A stretch of DNA of 64,000 nt from Sipunculus nudus (lineage: Eukaryota; Annelida; Sipuncula; Golfingiida; Sipunculidae): assembly GCA_026874595.1 (NCBI GenBank), contig CM049320.1, forward strand, positions 9,613,464 through 9,677,463, given 5' to 3'. This document shows, piece after piece, positions 11,871 to 22,640 of the stretch. The notes below the pieces were generated by a model. That model was given only the letters and a program-made list of their open reading frames with translations. It was not told the origin of the DNA and searched no databases. The position numbers and the translations under genes are program-made. The stretch's first letter is position 1. Each line of letters starts with the position of its first letter.

Positions 11871-13118
11871 ATTAACAGATTTATAATTCAAATATATCTC
11901 GTCCTGTTTAATCGGTATCCTTAAACGTATATTAGCTAATTCGAGTGAATATAGTTTAACCGGATTTTGCAATGCATTAAAATGTATGAGTAAAAAAAAG
12001 GAATATCCAACAAGAACGACTTAATCTCCTTCACTCCTTATTTGTTTCACTGAATAATCACAATGTGGCGATGAGATTGAGGGGCAGTAATACCGTTTTT
12101 GATAAGAAAACTTTACAAGGTATCCCATAATCATTTATCAGATAAATGTGATCTGATAGCATTTGGTTTCGTGTCCCCCCTGAGCATTCTTAGCAAACTA
12201 ACTATAGAACTCCATTCGCAGTTGTATTATGTAATTTCATGCCTCTGATTATAAGTTCAATGGAAGATATCTGTCAAAATTATGCTAATCAGCGCAAAAA
12301 TGCTCCTTCACCGAGATATTCCGTGTCTATGGTAGCGACAGCGGTTTATAAGGAAATAGTGACGTTTCAAAGATAGGTGCCGTATGACGTCACTTTGACT
12401 GACATTATTAGCTCGAATTCCTTTATCTCTATTCCCAAGTAATAAATATACAAAAAAATCATGTGTTTTGCCATTTTTTTTTTATTATTTGTCTTATATC
12501 AGTTGAGTGCAACGTCAAACATTAATATTCTCTCGGTAGTCGGCCGAATAGCTTCTGCAACCTTTAGCCTGGAACTGTTTATACGGTCTCCTGTGTATAA
12601 ATACTATCCGGGAAACTGGATCTGCTCATTATTATTCATTGAATGAATCTACGATAAAGGTCATATCGAGTTTATTTTTAGGTTTTTCATAGACCTGGTG
12701 TATCATCACCGAGTGCGGTCTCCCTCGAACTCGTCTTATAAATTCATAAGAATATTCTAATGAATAAATATATTGAATAACGAAGAATACGCTATCCAAA
12801 CAAGTATATACGTTGCAGGAAGATTAGTGCATGATCCCTCAATGCCTTTGAATACAGTCGTTGAAATAAAGCTCTTGTAAACTTTGAGATAACACATGTT
12901 TTTGTTTGTGTATACGGGGAGCTGCTAAAAACTTCTTTTTACTCTTCAAGTATTATCATTTTTAGACATCCTAAACATTGAAAATCTTGACATAATGATA
13001 TTACATGGTTCTGTTACGCGTGACCAATATGTATGCTTAAGGTTTTCTAGTGTCTCTAGTCAATCGTTCCCCTAATGTAGCTTAATAACGAACGAGACCA
13101 GCTACTGTGGCTTACCAG
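11871..13118. other. Mostly noncoding; CRE-like site and a 61-codon frame (copy A)
   Basis: A full TGACGTCA palindrome, the consensus CREB/ATF site, lies at 12,385-12,392 and is kept in copy B. Downstream, 12,461-12,646 is an ATG-started 61-codon frame with a hydrophobic, signal-peptide-like start (FFLLFVLYQL). Copy B keeps it open, but four of 61 residues differ with little sign of constraint. I cannot assign it a function. Nothing else is visible. Confidence 0.35.
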
Positions 13119-13193
13119 TTTCTGTGGCTCAGGGGTAGATAGAGTACATGGCTTAAAACTGTGAGGTCTTGAGTTCAAACCACACCAGAGGCG
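13119..13193 (+). repeat. tRNA-derived module with Pol III boxes (copy A)
   Basis: A box-A-like TGGCTCAGGGGTAGA and a box-B-like GAGTTCAAACC are spaced as in a tRNA. A D-stem (GCTC/GAGT) and an anticodon stem with a CTTAAAA loop can be drawn, but the acceptor and T stems pair poorly. It is best read as a tRNA-derived SINE head or tRNA pseudogene. Copy B has it at 63,021-63,096 with a few changes that do not restore pairing. Confidence 0.55.
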
Positions 13194-13278
13194 GTATGAT
13201 TGTTCATGGTCGGCCCCACCCAGGGTGACTGTTCAGCAGGCTTAATGGGGGGGGGGGGAGACTGTAACCAACATTCGT

Positions 13279-13686
13279 GTTTTACTCACAAACAAGTGCA
13301 ACTTTCGGGGTTCCTCAGTGTTAAGACCCAGCAATGGGGATATATGACACACACCCAGGACACACAGGAGTGGTATTCCGAACCTGATTGACTCCAGGAT
13401 AATCTAGTGTAAGCCCCTGTCTCGAAACCGGAATAGAACACTGCAGATGTACATTATACATAGTAAAGTAAGCATATAAAAATGACGGCGGTAAACTCCA
13501 CTAAAAAAGATATTAGGAACGAGACAATTTGTTGAAATAAATGGTAAACGGCCTTAGAGAAAAGATTTCAACGTTGCCAGTAATTTTCTTCTGCAATGAC
13601 GTAGCCTACTTAGAGTTCCTTTTGAAGGGTCTAGGTTCAAACATGTTAAACCTACCATCCAGAAATTTTATCCTTGTTATTCAGTC
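13279..13686. other. 408 bp present in copy A, absent from copy B
   Basis: Copy B joins CATTCGT directly to AAGCCAACC (near 63,171), where copy A has 408 bp between the same two phrases. The segment shows no coding signal, no terminal repeats and no clear target-site duplication. A deletion in B is as likely as an insertion in A. Confidence 0.8.
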
Positions 13687-13714
13687 AAGCCAACCTCTCC
13701 CTAGTAACATTTTT

Positions 13715-14532
13715 TTAACTGATGTTTGTATACCATTTGAAGTATTCAATTGGTGCAATGCAGTCTTGATCCCTATTCCACCATTTGTCTAAGTGTTCAT
13801 AGGTTTTATGAAAATGTACCTCTGTGTGTAAAAATTCACAAAGGTAACATATAGCGTGAGTCTTGGTGTCTACTTTGTAATATTGTTTCCATTAAAAGTA
13901 CTGGTTATACAATGTTGTATCCGAATGCAGTTTTCTTAAATATGCTGCTAATTCAGGAGGAGATCTGTAATCCCTGATATCGATGAACGAGTGATCAGGT
14001 AGGTATTTCTTGTGGTCAAGCGCACCTAAAACTATAGGCACCACGTTTAGCTGCAGTACACACCACAATTTCTCTGTAGCATAATCCTTATCAATACTGT
14101 TCTCGAAGGACAGATAAAATTTATATATTTTTTTCTAACAAAGAGTAGCAGGGTTTTCCTGTCTGAACATGTCAAGGGGCTACATCTACCATAGATATCC
14201 ACGTTGATGTACTTCTGAAGTTCGTTTGTGTATTGTCTTCTGCGGCTTTGAGTGTGACAGTGACTTACAAACCATGCAACCAGTCTTGTTTTTCCCTTAG
14301 AGTAATTAAACTTCTTATGCCGCATTTTGTCGGTTCGTTTCTTCACCAAATAACCGTACCGTCCATTAACGTCCGAATCATAACGGTATGTGAGCGTTAG
14401 ATTAAACCCTCTGTTAAAGCTCCCATTCTGATGCTGTGAAATGGTGATTCCTTCAAATGAAATACGAAAATATTGCCATGGAAACCGGCCTTTTAGGAAT
14501 TCTAAATTAAATTGGTAACCAATGTTTCTCAT
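13715..14532 (-). pseudogene. Alpha-1,3-fucosyltransferase (GT10) pseudogene, copy A
   Basis: The minus strand encodes the catalytic C-terminal part of a glycosyltransferase family 10 enzyme. Such Golgi type II membrane enzymes transfer fucose from GDP-fucose to GlcNAc-containing glycans. Seen in order: FNLTLTYRYDSDV; VAWFVSHC; VDIYGRCSPLTC; then, after a one-base frameshift near 14,120, the donor-binding motif YLSFENSIDKDYATEKLW; VVPIVLGA; DHSFIDIRDYRSPPELAAYL; and a Cys-rich tail (CYLCEFLH, then DKWWNRDQDC). A TAA at 13,892-13,894 interrupts the frame right after YNQYF, yet similarity continues for about 59 codons to a stop at 13,715. The N-terminal membrane anchor and stem are not found. 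With one frameshift and one nonsense codon it is very probably dead. It is flanked by repeats and has no visible promoter. Confidence 0.88.
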
Positions 14533-15435
14533 GTGTACATTTACAGCATGGCTTGAATTGAACGATTATTTGTCATTTCAATGTTTAGTGAAGGTGCATT
14601 TGAGATCTAGAAAGGGACGTAGTCCAAATCCAAATCCATAATTAATCTTAGAATAGAAAGGGGTCCAGAACAGAATTTTCTTAAGACGTCTTTCTTCATC
14701 GGATATATTCGTGAGGTCTCTGTAAAAGAAAGTTCAAACCATCCCTGCATTCCTGGTTTATCTATGTGGCATTAAATTCAAGGAGAAATACTGATGAGGT
14801 AGATCTCGTAGAGATAAATAGAAAGTTAACATAACAGAAGAAAGTCCAAGTAAAATAAAAAAAAATGAAAAGTTTTGCGTTTATTTTAGAAGGCATGACA
14901 AGGACTGGTCCCCTCCGATTTGTTGTCTCTTGAAGTGTCTGAAATATAAAAAAGTAATATGTATTTATGAATAATGTTGTATTATTATGAACAAAACAAT
15001 GTTTTATATCCTACCTAATTTTGTTGTAAGGTAATGACATTAATGGTTATTACAATTAGGCAACTAGTAGTGTCATATTATCAGAAATGTATTACAATAT
15101 CTAATATCAGCTTTATATCATAACAAGTAACTGATATGCTTGTACAATTAATTTATATTTGATCTAAGAACAAAAACATTGAAACAAATGAAATGATTAC
15201 ATATTTAAAGATACGCAATGTTGTTCAAGTGTATAAATTAACTATACTGTCAGGCAATAAATATTTACAGTTCATGGACACTGATGTTTTCAGCATCCTG
15301 GGTCTTGTCAAGTTGAATAAATAAAACCCAAAAGTATGAGTGACTTCTCAACATAAATATAACACATATTTTTTTTATATTTATCCTATTTTACTTACAT
15401 CATATTCATACAGGATAATTACCAATATGGTGCCA
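14533..15435. other. No gene seen
   Basis: AT-rich DNA between the fucosyltransferase pseudogene and the minisatellite. An upstream exon of the fucosyltransferase could lie here, but no frame continues the similarity. Confidence 0.5.
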
Positions 15436-15439
15436 TTAC

Positions 15440-16590
15440 TCATTACAATTAAACCCAGAGAATCCGCTAAATTCATTACCCTCACAATACAACCTAGAAA
15501 TTCTGACTAACGCCTCACCATTACAATACAACCGAAAAAGTCTGGTTCATTCCTTACCCTTACACTGCAAACTAGAAGGTCAGGCTGACCCCTCACGGTG
15601 AAAATACAAGCCAGACGTCTGCTTGTCTCCACATCCTTACAATATAACCCGAACAGTCTGGCTGACTCATAAACATTACGATGCAGCCCAGAAAGCCTGG
15701 CTGACTCCACACCATGGAAATAAAACCCAGAGAGATTGACTGACTTCTCACCATTACAATACAAGCCAAAAATCTGGCAGACTCCTCACCATTACGATGC
15801 AACGCAGAAAGTCTGGCTGACCCCTCACTATTACAGTATAACCCACAGCCTGTCTGACTCCTCACCTTAACAATACAACCCATAAAGTCTGGATGAAACC
15901 TCACCATTATCATACAACCTAGATAGTCTGAATAACACCTTACGATAACAATTATTAGTTTATTTATTTTATTTACATAATATTCATAAAGGAAAATAAA
16001 CCACTCGGCTAAAATTAAACTGGTCTACTTTAGTGCCAGATACCAATACGGTACTTTTGACTAAAACATCACCATTACAATACACCGAAGAATGTCTGGC
16101 TGAATCCGCACGATTACAATACAACCCAGAAAGTCTGACTGACTCCTCACCATTATAGTACAATCGAGGAAGTCTGGCTGACACCTCACCATGAAAATAC
16201 AACCCAAAAGGACTGGCTAACTCTCCACCCTAACAATACAACCCAGAAAGTTTGGCCGACTCCTCAGCATTACAATACGGCCCGGAAAGTCTGGTTGACT
16301 CCTCAGGATTACAATACCAACTAGATGGTCTGCCTGAATCCTCACCATAAAAATCAAACCCAGATTTCTCTTTGACTTCTATCCCTTGCAATAAAACCCA
16401 GAAAGTCAGGCTGACTTCTCACCATTACAATACAAAGCGTTTGACTGATTCCTCCTGATTAAAATACAAGCCTCACAGAAGATCTGGGCTGACTCCTTAC
16501 CATTACAATACAGCCCAGAGAGGATGGCTACCCTTACAATACAACCCAGAAAGTCTGGCTGACTCTTTACCAATACAACTCCGGTCTTTG
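15440..16590 (-). repeat. 39-bp minisatellite, open on the minus strand
   Basis: Roughly two dozen diverged units of 39 bp are built on TCACCATTACAATACAACCC followed by AGAAAGTCTGGCTGACTCC. A gap of about 120 bp (about 15,940-16,060) separates two blocks. Because 39 is a multiple of three, the minus strand reads as 13-residue repeats such as ESARLSGLYCNGE over long stretches. Unit-to-unit differences include stops and frame changes, so I treat it as a noncoding minisatellite rather than a repeat protein. Confidence 0.85.
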
Positions 16591-16599
16591 TATCACTGG

Positions 16600-17655
16600 C
16601 AAGAAATGCAGTTTTTTTACAGCTATTCCTAATGCTAATACCAAATCCCAAAAGCGTGCAATATTATTGTTTTTTTTCTGGAACTCCTGCTATTGTGTGA
16701 TGTGTTTACACAATTTTGCATGTGACAAACTAGGTTCATGGAACGCGGGAATATTTACCTAAAGGACCCGCGTGACAATAAGGTGTTTAACCGAAGAGCA
16801 TCCTTTGTTTCCAAGAGACAAAAGGTATAATATAATTCCCATCATCTTGACGAAAAGGAGACCTTTGTACACCATTTTTTTTATCAGCAAAACATTTGAG
16901 AATTGTAATTTAACCTTCATAGCATTATAGTTTAATATCAAATAATATGCATATTTACCTGTACTTGTAACTGCTCAGGATTCATTTGGTTAAATCGGCA
17001 GTACTGATTAATCAAATTTGTTGTACTTTAAAACACTATAATATTCCTCACGTCCAACGAAAATGTAGATATATATTTATTAATTCATGTTTATGTTTTC
17101 ATTCTATGGGACGTCCTTTGAAAAAAGACAAGTGCTTTGGCTATGCAGGACCTCGAGATTATACTAGTGTGTCCAACGAAATATCAGAATACATGCTGAA
17201 TAAGCTATAATTCCTCAAATGTACCTTGTTTGTGAAAGTCTCATCCGGCAGTGGCAGAACGTAAAGGTTCATGTATTGTTCAATACTATATCCTCTACCT
17301 ACGGAATATACAAACGTTATTCCTAATTAATTAAATTAATTAAAACTAATATGTGACTTCTTCTGGTCAATGAGTAATATCATAAATATATATTTATAAT
17401 ATTTGTTCTAATGTGAGACCGACCAGGAATGGTAAGTCAAACAGATTGAGAGAATCTGAAAACTCATTATACTTAATAAAGTAGTTACATTTAAAATAGA
17501 AAAAACATACAAACGAGACAAAACCAATATTAACTCAATAAAGATGATGTTAGGCATTGCATATAACTCAGGATCAACTTTCTTGATATTGCAAACCTCC
17601 CGCATAAGCCATGGAAATGTTTCTTTTGGGTAGAATTAGTTTGGTTCATTTAGCT
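16600..17655. other. No gene seen
   Basis: AT-rich unique-looking sequence. The short frames on either strand lack recognisable domains or splice context. Confidence 0.5.
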
Positions 17656-17877
17656 ACATAAAGACCATAAGTTTATAAAAGACAAAAAGAGGTTGTAATT
17701 TTGTGCCCTTATCATTTGATATAAAATCATCAAGTGTCGATGACTCACCTGATCTGCCGACCCTGCACCCCTTGTCGCGAGAGTTTTGCTACGGCCAAAT
17801 AAATGGTTATATATATACATATGTGTATATATATATATGTATATATATCTATCTATATATATATATATATATATATA

Positions 17878-17923
<46 letters not shown>

Positions 17924-18910
17924 ATAGCATTGAATAGCTTAACAGAATAATAATATTGAAATTCACCGATAAGAGATCTCATCGATGACTATTGCTGCCT
18001 TCTAATGATCAACTGTACGATTGTCGGCCACTTCCTTGCTATGTGTCTTTATTGAGTAGTATCATAAAATGCGATACAATCGGTTAAATTGCGTAGGGAC
18101 GCTTTGATATCAATGTTATGGACATTGTGATCTTTATTGCTCTGCATTATATAAATATCTTGACAAGATCTTCGCCACGACATATTGGTAAAAGGTAATA
18201 TAGTGCTTTGTGCTCAGATAAATGCCATGGCTACACCAACATATTAAAAAAAGAAAAAGCCTTTAACGTCAACGTAATAATTAAATCTTGAATAACAATT
18301 GAAAATATTTTTTTTTCCAAGTTTCACGATGACGAAGTCGCCAAGATTTCAGTGTCTTACCCGCCAACCCTGTATATACGCAAAATTTAATAATTAAAAC
18401 TGAACCTTTTAGTACTTTTATTGTCAACAAAATACATTCTCTATTTATACTGTTTTTAAGTCTATTTTTATTATTTCAACGAATTTTACGGATAAAAGGA
18501 TATCGGTCAGGGTAGGTATGATAAAATGGACCGACAGATCGGTATATTTCAAGATGTGCTGCTTGAATACAACAAAGGAGCAGGCAATAGAACCGGATGT
18601 ACTAAGCTAAAATATATTTTTTTTCGGAATTAATTGGGAGCGTTTGGTTTTGCAGATAATATTAAGATTAGGTGGTTCAAGTCAGACCCTTCTTCAAATC
18701 ATTTAGATTCCAGAGACCATAACAGCTATTAAAGTTAAATGCAAAACATTACCTGATCATTTGTGTATTAGCAATAAATTCTGTAAAGAACTATGTAAAA
18801 CGTGGATGGCAAGGACGCATTGAAATGTGCCGTCAGGGCTTCGCTTCCGTTCCACAGGAAAATATTGAGGCCCATCATGCTCCTCATCCAAACTCACAAA
18901 AAGAATATCA
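17656..18910. repeat. Diverged third copy of the 7.05-8.1 kb segment
   Basis: The order of phrases matches copy A: CACCTGATCTG near 17,748, a (TA)n tract (17,805-17,912), TATGTGTCTTTATTGAGTAGTA near 18,040 and ACAAGATCTTCGCCA near 18,165. Phrases equivalent to 7,955-8,060 also appear (GAAGTCGCCAAGATTTCAG and CATGCTCCTCATCC). Divergence is much higher than between A and B. It keeps sequence that copy B lost (equivalent to 7,500-7,560), so those gaps are deletions in B. Confidence 0.7.
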
Positions 18911-19139
18911 TCCTTACACCAACTCTCACAACCTCCATCACATTTTCTTCCCCCTTCTCAACGGTTTTGTGCGTTCTGTAATCCCCCGTTAATCATGATT
19001 CTCAGTTATATATAAGTGACATAAAATATGATAAGTGACTTCTATTCACACGAAACATTCACAGAAAGATTCCATTTTAACACACAATAATAATACGAAT
19101 GCCTAAAATAATGGGAGAGAGCAAAAACATGGACTCGAA

Positions 19140-19325
19140 TGAACATGGCTGAATGCTGAAATAATAGGGCCTGGGCAGTCGTGGGGAAAAACGCTTGGCT
19201 CTCTCCGCTGGCGACCCGGGTTCGATCCCCGGCGTGCTGAGAGTGGGTTGTATGAGTCCATGGCCAGCGATCTTCTCCGGGTTCCCTGGTTTCCTCCACC
19301 TATACAGGCTACCGAACGCAGAAAT
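19140..19325 (+). repeat. SINE-like module with Pol III A and B boxes
   Basis: A box-A-like TGGGCAGTCGTGG at about 19,172-19,185 is followed by a perfect box B (GGTTCGATCC, 19,219-19,228). A GC-richer tail follows (TCTCCGGGTTCCCTGGTTTC near 19,272), of the kind seen in many aquatic-animal SINEs. No A-rich or simple-repeat 3' end or target-site duplication was identified. Frames on the minus strand across it are not genes. Confidence 0.6.
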
Positions 19326-19790
19326 CTGAACCATGGAGAGTGCCGTGATTAGTTAAAACAACTATTTGTACAATCCATGTAAAATAATTTATGTTAATAT
19401 TTAAAATAGTTAAAGTAGAGGTTATCCTAATGTAATTATCTATTTCGGTTGAAAAGACCATCCTTGATTAAAATATTGAAACTTTTTGCAATATATATAT
19501 ATATGGACCAGCACTTTATAATCTAGGCATTTAAGAATGCTATTATTCGCGATAAAGTACCCTTGTTTACATGCTTGTGGTACCTTCTAGTTACTCACTT
19601 GACACTTCTATCATACAAAAAACCAAAACCACATAATATTAGCCTGCTCATGATAACATTAAAAATTGCCATCCCGGGTGGTACCGGTGACCCCCTCTGC
19701 CTGATTGCCTTAATAGCAGTTATATTGGAAATAAGGCACATATATGTGATTTTTTTTAAAATTAACGAATAGACCTATTTAAAAAAAAAA
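19326..19790. other. No gene seen
   Basis: AT-rich sequence with a short (TA)n near 19,490. Nothing is recognised. Confidence 0.5.
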
Positions 19791-20199
19791 TATTGGGCCT
19801 TCAGGCACCCGGAGACCAATCCATCCATTAATTGGTGCGGAACTTAAAAGATTCCTGAAATCAACATCAGATGAGTCTTCCCTCTCCAGGCCCCAAAAGT
19901 TATATGCAGTCTAATGTTTAATACCAGATAGAGAAGGAAGCATGGGGCTTTTGACCCCTATAAATGTGAGGCCTCAGGAAAAAAAGAGATGTGTGCATAC
20001 TTGAGCTTCATATTCCAGCCCCTACACACAGCTATTGTTATAATCTACAAACTTTACCATTAGACATCTACCCCTGCAGTCCTATTATTATCATTTTTAT
20101 TATTTATAATATGACTTTTATTATTCCTCTCTTATTATAACCATGGGGGCTGAAGTCTCCAGTTTATCATAATTATCATGGTATCAGGACCTTCAGTGA

Positions 20200-20251
<52 letters not shown>

Positions 20252-21455
20252 ATTATTATTAATATAATAATTATTATTTTAAGTGTCCAGGCATAAAACA
20301 ATGCTGCGAGGACTCGGATAGGCTACACTAGACAAAGTTGGCTGCCTAGACTTTTTACATTCTTGCAGCTTATACAATGCCATAAACTGGTACTACAAGC
20401 ACTTGTATCGTCTAGTTATAAACACAGTTTTTTTTATGGAAGGCCTATTGATTACACAAATCTTACTTCTTTCATCGTCTCTACTTGTTAATTTATATTT
20501 TGATATAACAATAACAAATTTATTCATCAAAACGGGTTAAATTCATCTGGAAATGTTGGCCTACATAATATAAATTACACGGCTATTTCAAGTTTAGCAA
20601 ACATTATATCAAAGCAGTTATTAGGCTTTATTTACTAATACTGCATGAAAATTGATTATTGTTCAGTCATAATGCCTGATGTCCCCTCTATCAAGCTTTA
20701 GACCCTGTTAGTCTTCTATCAGTATCATACGTCCTCAGGCCCCCAGCAAAACTAGCATTATCCATGGGCCTCAAATCCCTTAGATACTTATTTTACCATG
20801 AAGTTTCAAGGCCTACTAGCCCATTATTATCCTAGAGCCTAAGGCCCCTCCGGTTCTATTATTGTTATTATGGGATCTTTTCAAGTTCCCTTCAGTCCTA
20901 TTTTGCTAATCGTGGGACCTCAAGCCCCCTATAGGCCTATAGTTATAATTATTGGGTCCCTCCAGTCCTATTATTATTATTAGTATTATTATTGTTATCA
21001 AAATGGGACCTGAACCCCCTACGGTCCTATAAATTATTATGAGGTCTCGATCATGCCCCACCAATCCAATTATTATTACATTATTATTTTTAAAATATGG
21101 GCCTCAGGACACCTAAAAAATTATTATTATTATTATGGTTATCTAGCTCCCTACAGATTTTATTAGTCCTCTCATAATTCTCATGAGGACCAATGAGTCC
21201 ATACCATTGGTTAGTCCACAGATCTAAAGAGGCCCTGGGCCCCGTCCCATATATGTCTCTACTCTTCAGACCCCTTGAGATATATCAGTCCAATATCCCA
21301 ATATTTCTTACTAGATACAGGGATATGTGCATAATCATGTTAAATATTACATGGAGCTCTAAAGATTTGGCGTCAGGCCTCAGACTTATTGTTACAAGCA
21401 AAGGGATTCAGTCCCACTACAAAATTCATAGGAATTCAGACCCCCTCTCCCATAA

Positions 21456-21494
<39 letters not shown>

Positions 21495-21530
21495 TTTATT
21501 TTTATTATCATTATTTTCATTTTATTTATT
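19790..21530. repeat. Decayed repeat field of (ATT)n with GGGACCTCAAGCCCC-like phrases
   Basis: Tracts of ATT (longest about 20,200-20,275 and 21,458-21,500) alternate with a GC-richer phrase of the form GGGNCCTCA(A/G)G(C/A)CCCC and a CAGTCCTATTATTA phrase, at irregular spacing. The field resumes at 22,290-22,640. It looks like an old satellite or minisatellite eroded by mutation. Poly-Tyr and poly-Leu frames over the ATT tracts are artefacts. Confidence 0.65.
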
Positions 21531-22285
21531 ACCGTATTTTGCGTAATAAGCGCCCCTTCACACATCCACACACACGGATTTTGGCGATCACTTTAAAAAT
21601 AAACTAAGGGGAGAGCCATTCTGATCCCATTTTTCTCCCAAGCAAATATAACGTAGCGCGATGTAACGCTTTCATTTCTCCCCGCCAACCTGAAAACTTA
21701 CCGCCAGTTTTTGAACTCCGTCAGGTTTTATCACCTAATATATTGAAAATATTAGTTGTCAGTGAGCCAGTCAGTGACCAAGTGTGTCATAGATAACAAT
21801 GACCTGGTGACCATGCTCATCAGGTGAGATGAATGAGCTGTAGTAAAGCTCGCACTACGTTGATATCAACTTGCTGAATTCAAGAACTATGGCTTTGTTT
21901 AGTTTTTATTTATTTTTTCACAAAATTACACAACCATCTCTTAGGATCGTTGGTTTTTCTGAATTTTCCTTGAATTTCCTGTGAAAGTAAACACGTGTAC
22001 ACAAGCCGCAGTATAAGAGGATCATAACGCACTTTTAAATTTGCCAGATGTGGGGTGGCGGGAGGGGCGCGGTTTTAAGGTATAAATTTTTTGAAAAAAA
22101 AAATAATTTTGAGAGCGCCCGCGGGCATATTAGAATGGTGTCTCAGGTAAGTATAGATTTTAATTACTCCGTCAAAAGGTTGGGTTATTGTAGGGTCTCA
22201 GGCCACGTGGATGCATGCATATGAGTATATAGAGGACGCAAGTGCCTTCACGCCAAACAGACTTACTGTTTTTACCACTTGGCCT
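21531..22285. other. Possible short DNA transposon remnant
   Basis: The segment starts with ACCGTATTTTGCGTAATAAG followed by CGCCCC and contains several GCGCC/GGCGC words near its far end (22,060-22,130). They could be eroded terminal inverted repeats, as in pogo-like MITEs, but the inverted match is poor. Nothing is coded. Confidence 0.3.
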
Positions 22286-22289
22286 TCGA

Positions 22290-22640
22290 CTCAATACAGA
22301 CTTCATCATGAGACCTCGACATGACCTCGATATTATAATAATAATGATTATTATTATGGTACCTCAAGCCCCTATAGTCCGATTTTAATCACTACTATTA
22401 TTATGGAACCTCAGCCAACCTCCAGTCCTATTATTATGTTCAGCCGCAGATGGGTGCCAGAGAGAGATTTAAAAAAATATGTGTTCAATACTAGGTGAAG
22501 TAAACATGACGTAAATACGATCCCTCTCTCACTTACTATCAAGCCCTTTCAGTCATGTTATAGATATGAAGCCTCTAGAGGCCCCAAGAGATATATGCAT
22601 TTTAGTTTTTATTATATATATTATAATCAGTATTATTATT
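22290..22640. repeat. Second part of the (ATT)n repeat field
   Basis: It has the same phrases as 19,790-21,530 (GGTACCTCAAGCCCCTATAG, CTCCAGTCCTATTATTA), interrupted by unrelated sequence. Confidence 0.6.

Larger units (their letters stand above)
171..14532. repeat. Long direct duplication, copy A
   Basis: Nearly the whole interval has a collinear partner in copy B (50,330-64,000): dispersed repeats, LINE pieces, hairpin in (TA)n, tRNA-like module and fucosyltransferase pseudogene occur in the same order and orientation. By eye, differences are a few per cent plus many small indels. The right end is open because copy B is cut by the window edge at the position equivalent to about 14,520. Small copy-specific gaps include about 60 bp at 1,141-1,203 and 408 bp at 13,279-13,686, both absent from copy B. 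Two explanations fit: a segmental duplication with a period near 49.5 kb, or two haplotypes retained in one assembly. Confidence 0.92.

Noticed and set aside
13119-13193. Functional tRNA-Leu (TAA)
   Set aside because: The anticodon loop and D arm can be drawn, but the acceptor and T stems mispair in both copies, so it is a tRNA-derived repeat.
13715-14532. Active fucosyltransferase gene
   Set aside because: A frameshift before the donor-binding motif and a nonsense codon after YNQYF are present, and both copies share the nonsense codon.
15507-16651. Four minus-strand frames with a Cys-containing repeat
   Set aside because: They fall on the 39-bp minisatellite; frame changes and stops between units argue against a repeat-protein gene.
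21389-21607. Frames rich in Tyr or Leu runs
   Set aside because: They are translations of (ATT)n.
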